A DNA stretch of 9,025 nucleotides from an uncultured Collinsella sp. GTDB taxonomy: Bacteria > Actinomycetota > Coriobacteriia > Coriobacteriales > Coriobacteriaceae. The position numbers and the translations under genes were made by a program. The notes under the pieces are model-generated. The model was not told the DNA's origin, did no database searches, and saw nothing but the letters and a program-made list of their open reading frames with translations. The stretch lies in the NCBI GenBank assembly GCA_900757595.1, contig CAAEOL010000065.1, forward strand, positions 1-9,025, given 5' to 3'. This document shows, in pieces, positions 7,312 to 9,025 of this stretch. Every line of letters begins with the position of its first letter. Position 1 is the first letter of the stretch.

Positions 7312-8052
7312 ATGGGGGGGGTTCCTGGGGACAGGAACGTGAGTTTTATTGTAGCTGCTAAAGAAGTAACAGAGAGTTGTGCATCAACGGTTGGTGCGCT
7401 GGCTTTCAATCAGATAAAGCCGAGTGGCACGCTTGGGTATCGCATCGTCAAGAGGCTGTTTGACCTTGTATTTAGTCTTTTGATGAGTGTTCTGCTATTG
7501 ATTCCTATTGCTGTTGTTTGCGCGCTTATTTGCCTTGAATCGCCCGGCAGCCCTATGTACACCCAGGATCGCGTTGGCAAGGGCGGAAAGACAATCAAGA
7601 TTTTTAAGCTCCGCAGTATGGTCGCTGATGCAAACGACGTGCGCAAGTACCTGAGCCCTGAGCAGCTACATCAGTGGGAAGTCGAGCGCAAGGTCGATGA
7701 TGACCCTCGTATTACCAAGATTGGTCAGTTCATTCGTAAATGCTCTATCGACGAGATGCCTCAGTTTCTCAATGTGCTGAACGGTGACCTTTCTGTCATT
7801 GGTCCTCGCCCCATTACAAGAGATGAGCTTGAGCAGCACTTTTCCGACGAGGAGAAGGCTGAGTTGCTTTCTGTTCAACCCGGCATCACGGGTCTGTGGC
7901 AGGCAACCGACCGTAACGAGGCGACATTTGAGAGTGGCTTGCGTCAGAAGATCGAACTTTGTTATGTGCAGAATCGATGCTTCCGTATGGATTGCAAGTG
8001 CTTCGCAGGCACCTTTGGGGCCATGTTCGGCAAAGAGAGAACGGGGCGCTAG
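7312..8052 (+). CDS. Bacterial sugar transferase (polyprenyl-phosphate phosphoglycosyltransferase)
   Basis: As called this encodes 246 residues. One hydrophobic segment (about 49-74) anchors it in the membrane. The monotopic phosphoglycosyltransferase domain follows: PMYTQDRVGK (81-90), FKLRSM (98-103), DDDPRITKIGQFIRK (129-143), the SIDEMPQ segment with the D147-E148 pair expected at the active site, LSVIGPRPI (160-168) and QPGITGLWQ (189-197). It should transfer a sugar phosphate to undecaprenyl phosphate and begin a repeat unit; the sugar cannot be predicted. The start is uncertain. ATG 7312 has only a weak ribosome site and runs straight into a G8 tract. GTG 7339, directly after a 7-bp dyad, is the alternative and removes nine residues. 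Codons are markedly T/A-rich at third positions compared with thrS, which hints at transfer. The stop abuts the next start. Confidence 0.93.
   Translation: MGGVPGDRNVSFIVAAKEVTESCASTVGALAFNQIKPSGTLGYRIVKRLFDLVFSLLMSVLLLIPIAVVCALICLESPGSPMYTQDRVGKGGKTIKIFKLRSMVADANDVRKYLSPEQLHQWEVERKVDDDPRITKIGQFIRKCSIDEMPQFLNVLNGDLSVIGPRPITRDELEQHFSDEEKAELLSVQPGITGLWQATDRNEATFESGLRQKIELCYVQNRCFRMDCKCFAGTFGAMFGKERTGR
7321..7338. repeat. 7-bp dyad with GGGA loop at the sugar-transferase start
   Basis: GTTCCTG and CAGGAAC are perfectly complementary around GGGA, a GNRA-type tetraloop. It directly follows the G8 tract (7314-7321) and directly precedes a GTG that could be the true start. It may be a REP-like element or a translation-control hairpin. 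Confidence 0.6.
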
Positions 8053-8922
8053 ATGGATATTTCTGTCATCATCCCGACTCTTAATGCTGAACATGAAATT
8101 GAGACGCTCTTAATCGCCCTTGATCGCCAGTCAATTCAGCCGAATGAGATTCTGGTCGTCGATTCCGCATCGGATGATAAAACTATCGAGTTGGTTCAGA
8201 AACACAAAGGCGTTCGCTTGCTGCAGATCGATCGTCAGGATTTCAACCACGGCACCACAAGAGACAAGGCGCTGCGGGAGTCGAGCGGCGACTTTGTATG
8301 TTTTCTCACCCAAGATGCCGTGCCCGTTTCCGATGATTATCTGAAGCGGCTTGTTGCTCCCATGGTTGATGATTCCGACATCGCCCTTGTAAGTGGCAGG
8401 CAACTGCCCAAGGCGGATGCTCGGCGCTTTGAGCAGCTGGTGCGTGGTTTCAACTATCCTGATTCGCCATCCGTTCGTTCGAAATGCGATCTCGAGAAAC
8501 TCGGTATTAAGACGTTTTTTGCATCTGACGCCTGTTCTGCCTATCGACGGATCGCATATCTCGAATGCGGTGGATTCGATCATGTTAACACCAACGAGGA
8601 CATGCTCATGGCCGCCAAGTTTATCGCCTCGGGTATGAAGGTTGCTTACGAGCCGCATGCCGAGGTCTTTCACTCGCACAACTTGACGCCAGCCCAGCAG
8701 TTTGCCCGCAACCGCGCCGTCGGTTTCTTTCTCGAAACGCATGCGGACGATCTCATGCATGCAAGTGAGATCGGTGAAGGGGGCCGGCTCGTCAAAGCGG
8801 TCTCCTCCCAGCTCCTTCGGGAGGGCAATCTGGTCGAGTTCATCGCCTTCGGCGTCGACTGCTGCGCCCGCCTTCTGGGAAACCGCGCCGGCCGCAGGGC
8901 CGCTAGAAAAGAAAGGCCATAG
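8053..8922 (+). CDS. Family 2 glycosyltransferase, rhamnosyltransferase-like
   Basis: This encodes 289 residues. The GT-A fold opens with ISVIIPTLNAE (3-13), followed by ILVVDSASDDKT (33-44) with D37 as a nucleotide contact. DFNHGTTRD (63-71) and FLTQDAVP (84-91) closely resemble segments of bacterial rhamnosyltransferases, with QDA at the place of the metal-binding DxD. The acceptor-side acid is probably in NED (181-183), and FHSHN (206-210) is also typical. No membrane span is evident; it likely works at the inner face of the membrane on the lipid-linked sugar made by the previous enzyme. Its ATG follows the preceding stop without a gap, so translation is probably coupled. The 3' end becomes GC-rich. 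Rhamnose specificity is inferred from motifs and from the rfbA gene that follows. Confidence 0.92.
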   Translation: MDISVIIPTLNAEHEIETLLIALDRQSIQPNEILVVDSASDDKTIELVQKHKGVRLLQIDRQDFNHGTTRDKALRESSGDFVCFLTQDAVPVSDDYLKRLVAPMVDDSDIALVSGRQLPKADARRFEQLVRGFNYPDSPSVRSKCDLEKLGIKTFFASDACSAYRRIAYLECGGFDHVNTNEDMLMAAKFIASGMKVAYEPHAEVFHSHNLTPAQQFARNRAVGFFLETHADDLMHASEIGEGGRLVKAVSSQLLREGNLVEFIAFGVDCCARLLGNRAGRRAARKERP

Positions 8923-8925
8923 CCA

Positions 8926-9025
8926 GTGAAAGGCATCATCCTCGCCGGCGGGTCCGGCACCCGCCTGTACCCGCTCACGCTCGTGACCTCAAAGCAGCTG
9001 CTGCCGGTCTACGACAAGCCCATGA
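8926..9025 (+). CDS. rfbA: Glucose-1-phosphate thymidylyltransferase, 5' part only
   Basis: Only the first 33 codons lie in the window; the gene is cut by its right edge. From GTG 8926 the protein begins MKGIILAGGSGTRLYPLT, continues through the TSKQLLPVYDKPM segment and matches the nucleotidyltransferase signature GGxGTRLxPxT and the substrate-binding KQLLPVYDKPM of RfbA/RmlA. It makes dTDP-glucose from dTTP and glucose-1-phosphate, the first step to dTDP-L-rhamnose. GAAAGG nine bases upstream supports the GTG start, and the gap to the glycosyltransferase stop is 3 nt, so it belongs to the same operon. Codon use is GC-rich again. Confidence 0.95.
   Translation, partial: MKGIILAGGSGTRLYPLTLVTSKQLLPVYDKPM

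Overview
The window looks like a chromosomal piece of a high-GC anaerobic actinobacterium of the Coriobacteriia, most likely Collinsella or a close relative. This is inferred from gene content and codon style; no database search was possible. Seven complete genes and the start of an eighth are visible.

Left block (79-3302, minus strand): a tight three-gene operon, read right to left. It encodes a GlpA-type FAD dehydrogenase with a C-terminal BFD-like [2Fe-2S] domain, a pyridine-nucleotide/FAD oxidoreductase and a small Cys-rich DUF1667 protein. The genes are 1 and 4 nt apart. This cassette is associated with glycerol-3-phosphate oxidation in many anaerobes. A 15-bp palindrome lies just upstream of the operon.

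Middle (3303-4587): the 626-nt divergent intergenic region holds the most unusual structure here. It is nine copies of a 15-nt motif in strictly alternating orientation, one every 40 (once 41) nt, at 3493-3828. To its right is a small membrane protein with a double zinc ribbon, followed by a terminator and a strong thrS promoter.

thrS block (4588-6449): threonyl-tRNA synthetase without a TGS domain, closed by two strong consecutive terminators.

Right block (6450-9025): the start of a surface-polysaccharide locus. A promoter with a perfect TATAAT lies between the arms of a perfect 15-bp inverted repeat, so it may be invertible. Next come a NusG-like (LoaP-type) antiterminator, a membrane sugar-phosphate transferase that would start glycan assembly, a family 2 glycosyltransferase resembling rhamnosyltransferases, and the first 33 codons of rfbA (dTDP-glucose synthesis). 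A G8 tract and a 7-bp dyad sit at the start of the sugar transferase. The layout suggests a glycan locus with antitermination control and perhaps phase variation. No recombinase gene is present in the window.
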